DNA from: Hoeflea_A sp965249925
Lineage (GTDB): Bacteria; Pseudomonadota; Alphaproteobacteria; Rhizobiales; Rhizobiaceae
Reading direction: 5' to 3'
DNA length: 64,000 nt
Assembly: GCA_965249925.1 (NCBI GenBank)
Contig: OZ252260.1
Span: 62,001-126,000 of the forward strand
Shown: in pieces, positions 18,716 to 26,978 of the stretch
How positions within the stretch are numbered: position 1 is the first letter of the stretch
Layout of the letters: every line of letters begins with the position of its first letter
The notes under the pieces: generated by a model
Databases searched by the model: none
Told to the model about the DNA's origin: nothing
The model's input: the letters and a program-made list of their open reading frames with translations, nothing else
Made by a program: the position numbers and the translations under genes

Positions 18716-18939
18716 AATGGCCTCGCTTGTTCAAAGAATGAGCGCGCCATGAAGGGTTCAATTGCGGCCACAATCCGAAGACGGTAATAAAAAATGCTTT
18801 AATTACAGAAATTTAATGTGATTTCCGCAATAATTACCTCGGAACTTTTCGCACTGATTTGTGCGCGACAGGGAGTGTCCGGCCTGCGACTTACACCGTT
18901 TTGTTATCGGGCGTGATCGATTCGCCGAAGCAAGGCGCT
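18716..18939. other. Intergenic region with an AT-rich leader upstream of the 916-aa gene
   Basis: This 224-nt gap lies between the rpe stop and the start of the minus-strand 916-aa gene. Bases about 18781-18845 are markedly AT-rich (taataaaaaatgctttaatt), unlike the surroundings, and are the likely promoter of the 916-aa gene. Towards 18900-18940 there is only a weak 4-bp stem (CGCC/GGCG) after the cbb operon; I do not see a clear rho-independent terminator. Confidence 0.4.
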
Positions 18940-19626
18940 TCAGGCCGCCGTGCGGACCGCGCCGTCGGCAGCGCTGCGGAGCGCCTGGATGTTTTCCCGG
19001 TAGTGCGCCGCGTCGCCACCCTTGAAGATCGCAGAACCCGCAACCAGCACGTTGGCGCCCGCCGCCGCGACCAGCGGCGCCGTTTCGGGCGTGATGCCAC
19101 CGTCCACCTGGATATCGATGGGCCGGTCGCCGATCATCGCCCGCACCTTCGCAACCTTGTCGACAACCGACGGTATGAATGTCTGGCCGCCGAATCCGGG
19201 ATTGACGGTCATCAGCAGCACCAGGTCGAGCCGGTCCAGAACATATTCGATCAGATTTTCCGGTGTCGAGGGATTGAGCGAGACCCCTGCCCGCTTGCCG
19301 AGGTCGCGGACTGCTTGCAGCGTCCGGTCGAGGTGGGTGGTCGCTTCGGCGTGCACCGTGATGATGTCGCTACCGGCGTCAGCGAAGGCGGCGATAAACG
19401 GATCGCACGGTTCGATCATCAGGTGACAGTCGAACACCTTGTCCGTCGTAGGCCGCACCGCCTGAACGACCGCCGGGCCGAAGGTGATGTTCGGCACAAA
19501 ATGCCCGTCCATGACGTCCAGATGGATCCAGTCGGCGCCGGCGCGGTCCACCGCCTCGATTTCCGCGCCGAGTTTGGAGAAATCAGCGGAAAGCACCGAC
19601 GGCGCGATGATCGTGGCGCCACTCAT
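18940..19626 (-). CDS. cbbE: Ribulose-phosphate 3-epimerase
   Basis: This is a 228-aa protein of normal family length that interconverts ribulose-5-phosphate and xylulose-5-phosphate in the regenerative phase of the Calvin cycle. Visible family signatures are APSVLSADF at the N-terminus, WIHLDVMDGHFVPNITFGP with metal and catalytic residues, DCHLMI, HAEA, LVLLMTVNPGFGGQ and DGGITPETAPL in the phosphate-binding loops. The ATG at 19626 overlaps the cbbX stop by 4 nt (ATGA), and GGGGAGG is upstream, so it is translated as the last gene of the cbb operon. It might serve the pentose phosphate pathway as well if no other rpe exists. Confidence 0.95.
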   Translation of the reverse strand: MSGATIIAPSVLSADFSKLGAEIEAVDRAGADWIHLDVMDGHFVPNITFGPAVVQAVRPTTDKVFDCHLMIEPCDPFIAAFADAGSDIITVHAEATTHLDRTLQAVRDLGKRAGVSLNPSTPENLIEYVLDRLDLVLLMTVNPGFGGQTFIPSVVDKVAKVRAMIGDRPIDIQVDGGITPETAPLVAAAGANVLVAGSAIFKGGDAAHYRENIQALRSAADGAVRTAA

Positions 19627-20546
19627 GTGCCCGCCTCCCCAGCACTGTCGGGGACGCCCATGGTGAACACCCGACTGGCTTGAATGTCGGCTGCACAGAT
19701 GGTCGATAGATCCTCCGCCGTCAGCGGACCTTTGGAACCTGAAAACAGCCGGTTGGCCTGCCGCAGGCGGGCCCGGTCGAGGGCGTTGCGGACGGAGCGG
19801 GCGTTGGCGAAATGCGGCTGCTGGCGGCGCAGTTCGATATAGCGGCGCATGATCTCACGGGCTTCGGTGTCGAAATGGTAGTTTTGCGCCGCCAGCATGG
19901 TTTCGGAGATGGCGTGCAGTTCGGCATCGTCGTAGTCGGGAAAGTCCAGGTGGTGGGCGATGCGCGAGCGGAATCCAGGATTGCTCTCGAAAAAGCGGTC
20001 CATGCGGTCGGCATAGCCGGCGAGGATCACCACCAGGTCGTCCCGGTTGTTCTCCATGATCTGCAGCAGGATCTCGATGGCCTCCTGGCCATAGTCGCGT
20101 TCGTTGTCGGGCCGGTAGAGGTAGTAGGCTTCGTCGATGAACAGCACGCCGCCCATCGCCCGCTTGATCACCTCCTTGGTCTTCGGCGCCGTGTGGCCGA
20201 TATACTGCCCGACCAGATCGTCACGCGTCACCGAAACCAGGTGCCCTTTGCGGACATAGCCCAGCCGATGCAGGATATCGGCCATTCGCAGGGCCACCGT
20301 CGTCTTGCCGGTGCCCGGGTTGCCGGTGAAGCTCATATGCAGGGTCGGCGTTTCATGGCTGAGCCCCATGGATTTGCGCGCCCGCTCGACGATCAGCAGC
20401 GCCGCGATCTCGCCAATGCGTTGCTTGACCGGCTTGAGCCCGATCAGCTCGCGGTCGAGTTCGTCGAGGACGTCGGCCACTCCCGAATCGCGGTATTCCG
20501 CCGCGAGATCAACGGTTTCGGGCACGATCTGAGCCGGTTCGGCCAT
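19623..20546 (-). CDS. cbbX: Red-type Rubisco activase CbbX (AAA+ ATPase)
   Basis: This is a 307-aa AAA+ protein that hexamerises and pulls on the C-terminus of the form IC Rubisco large subunit to release inhibitory sugar phosphates. Walker A is GNPGTGKT at residues 75-82, Walker B is GVLFIDEAYYL near 137-147, and sensor/arginine elements follow (NPGFRSRIAHHLDFPDY). I choose the ATG at 20546: AGGAG lies 6 nt upstream, whereas the longer frame would need a TTG two codons earlier. It is separated from cbbS by 147 nt holding a long perfect inverted repeat (20594-20683), and its stop overlaps cbbE. The presence of cbbX agrees with the red-type large subunit encoded upstream. Confidence 0.95.
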   Translation of the reverse strand: MAEPAQIVPETVDLAAEYRDSGVADVLDELDRELIGLKPVKQRIGEIAALLIVERARKSMGLSHETPTLHMSFTGNPGTGKTTVALRMADILHRLGYVRKGHLVSVTRDDLVGQYIGHTAPKTKEVIKRAMGGVLFIDEAYYLYRPDNERDYGQEAIEILLQIMENNRDDLVVILAGYADRMDRFFESNPGFRSRIAHHLDFPDYDDAELHAISETMLAAQNYHFDTEAREIMRRYIELRRQQPHFANARSVRNALDRARLRQANRLFSGSKGPLTAEDLSTICAADIQASRVFTMGVPDSAGEAGT

Positions 20547-20593
20547 ATTCAACTCCTAAGACTGGGAGGGATTCGTATCGGAGGCCGTGCGAA

Positions 20594-20683
20594 GAAATTT
20601 GGTGACGGTTTACTTAATTCTTGCATTGCGATTGCAAGAACGGCGAGGCCTGAAAGGAATTAAGTAAACCGTCACCAAATTTC
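20594..20683. repeat. 27-bp perfect inverted repeat between cbbS and cbbX
   Basis: Arms 20594-20620 and 20657-20683 are exact reverse complements (each contains TTTGGTGACGGTTTACTTAA or its complement), separated by 36 nt. At the left arm's inner edge a second hairpin is possible (TTCTTGCA-N7-TGCAAGAA), which would compete with the long stem. There is no T-run of the kind needed for a simple terminator. It lies at the only large gap inside the cbb operon, so it could set the cbbLS-to-cbbX ratio by RNA processing, stability or attenuation. It may equally be a small palindromic mobile element (about 90 bp); no clear target-site duplication is visible. Confidence 0.9.
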
Positions 20684-20693
20684 AGGCACTGCT

Positions 20694-21089
20694 TTACCGC
20701 ATCACACCTGCCCTCAGCCCGTAGGTCTGGGTGCGGCTGTGCCGGTCGAGGCGCATCATGTCGAGCTTCGGCTCCTGCGCCGGCCGGTTGACGATGAACG
20801 ACATGCGCACCGTTTCCCAGCCGCGTGTGTTGTCGAAGGCATTGATGCGGATGTAGCTGTCCGGGAATTCTGTGCGGCAGGCGTCGAGCTCCATCAACAC
20901 GCCCTTGGCGTCGCGCAGGTCGAACATCGGATTGCCCCACATGTCCCAGTAGGTGTTCCGGGGGTGCGGGTCGTCGGTGTATTCGATGCCGATGGCCCAG
21001 TCCTGCTCTAGGCAGTACTCGACCTGGGCTGTGATCTGAGGATCGCTGAGGTCCGGCAGGAACGAAAAACATCCTTGGGTAATACGCAT
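20694..21089 (-). CDS. cbbS: Ribulose-bisphosphate carboxylase small subunit, form IC
   Basis: This is a 131-aa small subunit (usual about 130-140 for red-type enzymes). Recognisable segments are MRITQGCFSFLPDLSD, QVEYCLEQDWAIGIEYTDDP, YWDMWGNPMFD, and YIRINAFDNTRGWET followed by MSFIVNRP; the C-terminal extension (HSRTQTYGLRAGVMR) is characteristic of red-type small subunits, where it forms part of the central channel. The ATG is preceded by GGAGACAGGCC. It assembles as L8S8 with the large subunit encoded 24 nt upstream. Downstream lies the long inverted repeat before cbbX. Confidence 0.96.
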   Translation of the reverse strand: MRITQGCFSFLPDLSDPQITAQVEYCLEQDWAIGIEYTDDPHPRNTYWDMWGNPMFDLRDAKGVLMELDACRTEFPDSYIRINAFDNTRGWETVRMSFIVNRPAQEPKLDMMRLDRHSRTQTYGLRAGVMR

Positions 21090-21113
21090 GGCCTGTCTCC
21101 TTGTCTCGTCGGG

Positions 21114-22577
21114 TTACATGGCGACCGCCGGCGTCGGAACGAAATCCGACGTGTCGGTCGAGGTGTAGTTGAAGGTGATATTACCCCAGGTCTCGAGCGC
21201 CGCCTCCAGTGGTTTGCACCATTTGGCGGCCTCGCGCAGGATCTCGGGGCCTTCGGTTTTGATGTCGCGCCCTTCGTTGCGGGCGAGCACCATCGCCTCC
21301 AGGGCGACCCGGTTGGCGGTGGCGCCGGCCTGAATGCCCATCGGATGGCCGATCGTGCCGCCGCCGAACTGCAGCACCACATCGTCGCCGAACAGGTCGA
21401 GCAACTGGTGCATCTGGCCGGCATGAATACCGCCGGAGGCGACCGGCATGACCTTGTTGATGTCCGCCCAGTCCTGTTCAAAGAACAGGCCGCGCGGCAG
21501 GTCCACCTCGTTCCTGGTTTCACGGCAGACATTATAGTAGCCCTGCACGGTCATCGGATCGCCTTCCAACTTGCCGACCGCGGTACCCGTGTGCAGATGG
21601 TCGACCCCGGCAAGCCGCAGCCATTTGGCGATGACGCGGAACGAAATGCCGTGGTTCTTCTGCCGCGTGTAGGTGCCGTGGCCGGCCCGGTGCATGTGCA
21701 GGATCATGTCGTTCTGGCGGCACCACTCGGAGATCGACTGGATCGCGGTCCAGCCGATGATCAGGTCGACCATGACGATGACCGAGCCCAGCTCCTTGGC
21801 GAATTCGGCGCGCCGGTACATCTCTTCCATGGTTCCGGCGGTAATGTTGAGATAATGGCCTTTGATCTCGCCGGTTTCAGCGGACGCGCGGTTGACCGCC
21901 TCCATGCAGTAGAGGAAACGATCGCGCCAGTGCATGAACGGCTGCGAGTTGATGTTCTCGTCGTCCTTCATGAAGTCGAGCCCGCCCTTCAGGCCCTCAT
22001 AGACGACGCGGCCGTAGTTTTTACCGGAAAGCCCGAGTTTCGGTTTGGTGGTCGCGCCAAGCAGCGGCTTGCCGAACTTGTCCAGCCGCTCGCGCTCGAC
22101 GACGATGCCGGTTGGCGGCCCCTTGTAGGTTTTGACGTAGGACACCGGAAAGCGCATGTCCTCGAGTCGTGCGGCCTTCAGCGGCTTGAAGGAAAACACA
22201 TTGCCGATGATCGAGGCGGTCAGATTGGCGATCGATCCCTCCTCGAACAGGATCAGGTCATAGGCCACGTAGCAGAAATACTGCCCCTCCTGGCCGGGAA
22301 CCGGTTCCACGCGATAGGCCTTGGCGCGATAGGAATCGCAGGCCGTCAGCCGATCCGTCCAGACCACGGTCCAGGTGGCCGTAGAGCTTTCGCCGGCCAC
22401 CGCAGCGGCCGCCTCGATCGGATCCACGCCCTCCTGAGGGGTGATGCGAAACAGGGCGATGACATCGGTGTCCTTGGGTTCGTAATCGCCGTCCCAGTAA
22501 CCCATCTGCGCGTATTTCAGCACGCCGGCCTGGTAGCGTTCCTTGCCTCTGATTTCGGTCTTGGCGTCGGTGTTCAT
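21114..22577 (-). CDS. cbbL: Ribulose-bisphosphate carboxylase large subunit, form IC
   Basis: This 487-aa protein fixes CO2 onto ribulose-1,5-bisphosphate. Active-site segments are present: TTKPKLGLSGKNYGR with the catalytic lysines, GGLDFMKDDENINSQPF with the carbamylated Lys and Mg-binding Asp/Glu, HMHRAGHGTYTRQ, and the loop 6 region GTAVGKLEGDP. These features and the C-terminal tail place it in the red-type group. Shine-Dalgarno AAGGACATCGAC precedes the ATG at 22577. It is co-transcribed with cbbA upstream and cbbS downstream. The N-terminal part (GYWDGDYEPKDTDVIALFRITPQEGVD) is normal for form IC. I see no truncation or missing catalytic residue. Confidence 0.97.
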   Translation of the reverse strand: MNTDAKTEIRGKERYQAGVLKYAQMGYWDGDYEPKDTDVIALFRITPQEGVDPIEAAAAVAGESSTATWTVVWTDRLTACDSYRAKAYRVEPVPGQEGQYFCYVAYDLILFEEGSIANLTASIIGNVFSFKPLKAARLEDMRFPVSYVKTYKGPPTGIVVERERLDKFGKPLLGATTKPKLGLSGKNYGRVVYEGLKGGLDFMKDDENINSQPFMHWRDRFLYCMEAVNRASAETGEIKGHYLNITAGTMEEMYRRAEFAKELGSVIVMVDLIIGWTAIQSISEWCRQNDMILHMHRAGHGTYTRQKNHGISFRVIAKWLRLAGVDHLHTGTAVGKLEGDPMTVQGYYNVCRETRNEVDLPRGLFFEQDWADINKVMPVASGGIHAGQMHQLLDLFGDDVVLQFGGGTIGHPMGIQAGATANRVALEAMVLARNEGRDIKTEGPEILREAAKWCKPLEAALETWGNITFNYTSTDTSDFVPTPAVAM

Positions 22578-22606
22578 GTCGATGTCCTTTCCAGATTAGC
22601 GACCGC

Positions 22607-23686
22607 TCAGGCGGCTTTGGCCGAGGCGATGGCCGGATCGAGCGCGCCGCTGGCATAGCGGCGGGCCATGTCGTCCAGCGCGACGACCTTGATCTTCGCT
22701 GCCTGACCGGCGGTGCCGAAGGCCTCGAAACGGTCGCGGCACAACGCGGTCATCGCGTCCATCGCCGGTTTGAGAAATTTGCGCGGGTCGAATTCCGCCG
22801 GGTTCTCCCGGGCGACACGCCGGAACTGCCCGGTCATCGCCATGCGGCAATCCGTGTCGATGTTGACCTTGCGCACGCCGTGGCGAATGCCGCGGACGAT
22901 TTCATCCACCGGCACGCCGAAGGTCTGCGGCATCGCACCGCCGTGCGCATTGATGATGTCCTGCAATTCCTGTGGCACCGAGGAGGATCCGTGCATCACC
23001 AGATGCGTGTTCGGCAGTTTCCGGTGGATTGCTTCGATCACGTGCATCGCCAGGATGTCGCCGTCCGGCTTGCGCGAGAACTTGTAGGCGCCATGTGAGG
23101 TGCCGCAGGCGATCGCCAGCGCGTCGACCCTGGTGCGCATGACGAAGTCAACCGCCTGGTCGGGATCGGTCAGCAACGCGTCGTGGGACAGAACGCCTTC
23201 GGCGCCGTGGCCGTCCTCGGCTTCCGACCGGCCGGTTTCCAGCGAGCCCAGAACACCGAGTTCACCCTCCACCGATGCACCGACCCAATGGGCCATGCGG
23301 GCGACCCGTTCGGTGATGTCGACATTGTAGTCGTAGGATGCCGGCGTCTTGGCATCGGTCTCGAGCGAGCCGTCCATCATTACCGACGTAAAGCCGTGGC
23401 GGATCGCCGACATGCAGGTGGCTTCGCTGTTGCCGTGATCCTGGTGCATGCAGATCGGGATATCGGGGTAGATGTCGACCAACGCGTCGATCATCCGCGC
23501 CAGCATGATGTCATTGGCGTAGGCGCGTGCGCCGCGCGACGCCTGCAGAATGACCGGCGCGTCGCAGGCCTGCGCCGCCTCCATGATCGCCAGGCCCTGT
23601 TCCATGTTGTTGATATTGAAGGCCGGCACGCCGTAGTCGTTTTCGGCGGCGTGGTCGAGCAACTGGCGAAGCGTGATACGGGCCAT
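22607..23686 (-). CDS. cbbA: Class II fructose-/sedoheptulose-bisphosphate aldolase
   Basis: This 359-aa zinc aldolase forms fructose-1,6- and sedoheptulose-1,7-bisphosphate in the Calvin cycle. Signatures are MARITLRQLLDHAAENDYGV, AFNINNMEQ, ICMHQDHGNS with zinc-binding His, SVMMDGSLE, GELGVLGSLETGR, ACGTSHGAYKF and NTHLVMHGSSSVPQE. The frame extends 25 codons upstream to 23761 inside the previous gene, but family alignment and the conserved MARITLRQ start support the ATG at 23686. It sits 2 nt after the pgk stop, so coupled translation is likely. Cbb-type aldolases of this length usually act on both substrates; that is family knowledge, not tested here. Confidence 0.95.
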   Translation of the reverse strand: MARITLRQLLDHAAENDYGVPAFNINNMEQGLAIMEAAQACDAPVILQASRGARAYANDIMLARMIDALVDIYPDIPICMHQDHGNSEATCMSAIRHGFTSVMMDGSLETDAKTPASYDYNVDITERVARMAHWVGASVEGELGVLGSLETGRSEAEDGHGAEGVLSHDALLTDPDQAVDFVMRTRVDALAIACGTSHGAYKFSRKPDGDILAMHVIEAIHRKLPNTHLVMHGSSSVPQELQDIINAHGGAMPQTFGVPVDEIVRGIRHGVRKVNIDTDCRMAMTGQFRRVARENPAEFDPRKFLKPAMDAMTALCRDRFEAFGTAGQAAKIKVVALDDMARRYASGALDPAIASAKAA

Positions 23687-23688
23687 AG

Positions 23689-24951
23689 TCAGGCGTCCTC
23701 TCGAGTCAGCGCTTGGTTCTTGAGAGCCTCGATGCCGGGCAATGTCCTGCCCTCCATCCATTCCAGGAAGGCGCCACCGGCGGTCGAGACGTAGGTGAAG
23801 TCATCCGCAACACCGGCCGCATTAAGGGCCGCCACCGTATCGCCGCCACCGGCGACCGTGGTCAGCGATCCGGCCGTTGTCAGTTCGGCAGCGACCCGGG
23901 CTGTCCGGATCGTCGCGGCATCGAAGGGATCGGTTTCGAATGCCCCGAGCGGGCCGTTCCACAGCAGCGTGCGGCAGTTCCGCAGAGTGTCCGCGATGCG
24001 CGCGCAGGTTGCCGGACCGGCATCGAGCGCCATCATTGTCGCCGGTATGGCATTCACCGGCACCGTCTCGGTTTCGACGCCGGCTTCCAGTCGCGGCGCG
24101 ACGACCACGTCTTCCGGCAGGATGACCTCACGCCCGGCACGCCATGCCGTCTGCAGGATCGACCGCGCCGTATCGATCGCCTCCGGCTCGTACAGCGACC
24201 GGCCCATATCATAGCCAAGTGCCGCCAGCACCGTGTTGGCCATGCCGCCGCCGACAATCAGGTGATCGACCTTGGACACCAGATGCGTCAGGACGTCGAT
24301 CTTGGTGGAGACCTTGGCGCCACCGACCAGCGCCGCGACGGGTCGTTGCGGCCGCACCAGCACGCTTTCCAGCGCTGCCACCTCGTTGACCAGCGATGGG
24401 CCGGCAAAGGCCGGCATCAGCGATGTGATAGCGTCGGTCGAGGCGTGCGTACGGTGGGCGCATGAAAAGGCATCGTTGACGTAGATGTCGCCGTGCACCG
24501 ACAGCCGCATGGCGAAATTGCGGCTGTTTTCGGTTTCGCCGCGATGGAAGCGCAGGTTCTCGAGCAGCACCACCTCGCCGGGCGGCAGACCGCCCGTCGC
24601 CCGTTCGGCAATCTCGCCGACGCAGTCAGGCGCGAAGGCGACGTCGCGGCCAAGCCGTTCCGCAAGCGCCGCAGCGATCGGGCGCGTCGACAAACACGGA
24701 TTGGGCTCGGATTTGGGGCGGCCGAGATGCGTCAGGATGACGACGCCGGCGCCGCGGTCCAGCAGATCCGCGACGGTCGGTGCGAAGCGGGCGATTCGCG
24801 TGTCGTCGGTGATGGCGCCGCCGGCCATCGGCACGTTCAAGTCGGCACGGATCAGCACCGTCTTGCCGGCAACATCCACTCCGGCGATGTCCGGAAGGCG
24901 CCGGTTTCGCCGAGTCCACCTGTTGAAATTGTTGTGGTTATGGTAGTTCAC
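23689..24951 (-). CDS. cbbK: Phosphoglycerate kinase within the cbb operon
   Basis: This 420-aa enzyme phosphorylates 3-phosphoglycerate to 1,3-bisphosphoglycerate with ATP. Motifs: VLIRADLNVPMAGG, VVILTHLGRPK, EVVLLENLRFHRGE, AALVGGAKVSTKIDVL, HLIVGGGMANT, LLWNGPLGAFE and TVAGGGDTVAAL. The open frame continues upstream into the transketolase gene, but a GTG at 24951 has AGGAGG about 7 nt upstream and begins right after the transketolase stop, so I take that as the start. The extra N-terminal residues (NYHNHNNFNRWTRR) before the conserved core are slightly long. A pgk inside the operon is not universal; many rhizobial cbb operons omit it. Confidence 0.93.
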   Translation of the reverse strand: MNYHNHNNFNRWTRRNRRLPDIAGVDVAGKTVLIRADLNVPMAGGAITDDTRIARFAPTVADLLDRGAGVVILTHLGRPKSEPNPCLSTRPIAAALAERLGRDVAFAPDCVGEIAERATGGLPPGEVVLLENLRFHRGETENSRNFAMRLSVHGDIYVNDAFSCAHRTHASTDAITSLMPAFAGPSLVNEVAALESVLVRPQRPVAALVGGAKVSTKIDVLTHLVSKVDHLIVGGGMANTVLAALGYDMGRSLYEPEAIDTARSILQTAWRAGREVILPEDVVVAPRLEAGVETETVPVNAIPATMMALDAGPATCARIADTLRNCRTLLWNGPLGAFETDPFDAATIRTARVAAELTTAGSLTTVAGGGDTVAALNAAGVADDFTYVSTAGGAFLEWMEGRTLPGIEALKNQALTREDA

Positions 24952-24955
24952 CGCC

Positions 24956-26968
24956 TCACCTCCTCTGCTCGACAAGTGCCATGGCCGTTTCGACGATCCG
25001 ATCGGCCGTGATGCCGAAATGGCTGTAAAGATCCGGTCCTGGCGCGCTGGCACCGAATGTGTCCATGCCGATGAACCGGCCACCTTCGCCGATCCAGCGG
25101 TCCCAGCCGAGCCGCGCTGCCGCCTCGATGCCGATGCGTGGCGCGTGGCCGAGCACGGCGTCGCGATAGGCCGCGTCCTGCGCCTCGAAGAGCTCCCAGC
25201 AGGGCATCGACACCACGGCGGCCTCAATATCACGTTCCTCGCGCAACCGGTCGGAGGCCGCTTTGGCAATCTCCACTTCGGAACCGGTTGCCAGCAAAGT
25301 GAGGTTGCGCGCCCGGCGGGTTTCGTGCAGCACATAGGCACCCCGCGCCGAGAGATTTTCCGCGGTGCCGTTTTCGCGCAGCATCGGCAGCCCCTGACGC
25401 GACAGCGCCAGGACGCTTGGCCGGTCGGCGGTCGACAAAGCGATCTCCCAGGCTTCGGCGGTTTCAATGATGTCGGCGGGCCGGAAGAGGTTCAGGTTGG
25501 GCGTCGCCCGCAGCATCGCCAGGTGTTCGATCGGCTGATGCGTCGGTCCGTCCTCGCCGAGTCCGATGGAATCGTGCGTCATCACATAGATGACACGCAC
25601 CCCCATCAGCGCCGACAGCCGCATGGCGGCGCGTGCGTAGTCGGCAAAACACAAGAACGTGCCGCCATAGGGAATGACGCCGCCATGCAGGGCGAGCCCG
25701 TTCATCGCGGCCGCCATGGCGTGCTCGCGGATACCATAGTGGATGTAACGGCCACGGTAGTCGCCCGGCCGAATTGGCTCCAGATGCGGCGTCAACGTCA
25801 GGTTCGAATGGGTGAGGTCGGCCGATCCACCGACGGTCCAGTCGCAGGTGCCGTTTATGACGTGCAGCGCCATTTCCGACGCCTTGCGGGTGGCGACTTT
25901 TGTGGCCTTTTCGATGTGCTCGGCCCGGAAGGCGGTGAGTTCCTGTTGCACCCGCGGATCGATTTTCGCCGACAGGGCATCGTCAAAGGCCTGCCGGTCG
26001 GAGCTACTCTCATGGCGGCCGCGCCAGTCCGCATAAGCGCGACTGCCGCGCGTTGCCACCTCGGTCCACGCCACTGCGACCTCGTCCGGCACGTGGAACG
26101 GCGGATGAGCCCATCCAAGATGAGCCCGAGCCGCAGCGATTTCGGCTTCGCCAAGCGGTGCGCCGTGGGTTTTTTCAGAGCCCTGCAAATTCGGCGCGCC
26201 CTTGCCGATGACGGTGTTGCAGGCGATCAGCGAGGGCATCTCGGAGGCACGCGCTCTGGCGATGGCGGCCGCGACAGCCTCGGTGTCATGTCCGTCGACG
26301 GCTTCGACATGCCAGCCGGCGGCCGTAAAGCGCGCCGGCTGGTCCATCGTGGTCGAAAGGGAGGTGGAGCCATCGATGGAAATGCGGTTGTCGTCGAAAA
26401 GCACGATGAGCCGCGACAGTTTCAGGTGCCCCGCCAGGTCGACAGCCTCGTGGCTGATGCCTTCCTGCAGGCACCCGTCGCCGGCCACCACATAGGTGTA
26501 ATGATCGACCAGATCGGAACCGAACCGCGCCGCCAAAAAGCGCTCGGCGAGCGCCATGCCGACGGCGGTGGCGAGTCCCTGGCCGAGCGGTGCGGTTGTC
26601 GTCTCGATGCCCTGCGCATGGCTGTATTCGGGGTGGCCTGCGGTGCGGCTGCCCAACTGCCGAAACCGCTTCAGTTCCCCGATCGGCATATCGTCATAAC
26701 CGATCAAGTGATGCAGCGCGTATTGCAGCATCGAGCCGTGGCCGGCCGACAGCACGAAGCGGTCGCGATCGGGCCAGTCCGGATGCTGCGGATCGATCTT
26801 GATGAAGCGATTGAACAGCACGGTCACCGCATCGGCCATGCCCATCGGCATACCGGGATGCCCGGACTTGGCCTTTTCGACCGCGTCCATGGCCAGCACG
26901 CGCAGAGCGTTCGCCATATCCCTCTCACCGACGGCGGTTTGCGACAGGTTGGTTTCCTGGATGTTCAT
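24956..26968 (-). CDS. cbbT: Transketolase
   Basis: This is a 670-aa thiamine-diphosphate enzyme that transfers two-carbon units between sugar phosphates. Motifs: GHPGMPMGMADAVTVLF, VLSAGHGSMLQYALHHL, GDGCLQEGISHEAVDLAGHL with the ThDP-binding GDG and a following DDN, and the C-terminal half with THDSIGLGEDGPTHQP and ATGSEVEIA. ATG at 26968 is preferred to the GTG one codon earlier because AGGAGG lies 5 nt from it. It lies between cbbP and pgk in the operon, with a 4-nt gap before the pgk GTG. Length and motifs are complete. Confidence 0.96.
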   Translation of the reverse strand: MNIQETNLSQTAVGERDMANALRVLAMDAVEKAKSGHPGMPMGMADAVTVLFNRFIKIDPQHPDWPDRDRFVLSAGHGSMLQYALHHLIGYDDMPIGELKRFRQLGSRTAGHPEYSHAQGIETTTAPLGQGLATAVGMALAERFLAARFGSDLVDHYTYVVAGDGCLQEGISHEAVDLAGHLKLSRLIVLFDDNRISIDGSTSLSTTMDQPARFTAAGWHVEAVDGHDTEAVAAAIARARASEMPSLIACNTVIGKGAPNLQGSEKTHGAPLGEAEIAAARAHLGWAHPPFHVPDEVAVAWTEVATRGSRAYADWRGRHESSSDRQAFDDALSAKIDPRVQQELTAFRAEHIEKATKVATRKASEMALHVINGTCDWTVGGSADLTHSNLTLTPHLEPIRPGDYRGRYIHYGIREHAMAAAMNGLALHGGVIPYGGTFLCFADYARAAMRLSALMGVRVIYVMTHDSIGLGEDGPTHQPIEHLAMLRATPNLNLFRPADIIETAEAWEIALSTADRPSVLALSRQGLPMLRENGTAENLSARGAYVLHETRRARNLTLLATGSEVEIAKAASDRLREERDIEAAVVSMPCWELFEAQDAAYRDAVLGHAPRIGIEAAARLGWDRWIGEGGRFIGMDTFGASAPGPDLYSHFGITADRIVETAMALVEQRR

Positions 26969-26978
26969 CACCGCCTCC

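Noticed and set aside
24952..25467. N-terminal extension of the pgk frame
   Set aside because: It lies inside transketolase; the AGGAGG-GTG at 24951 explains the start.
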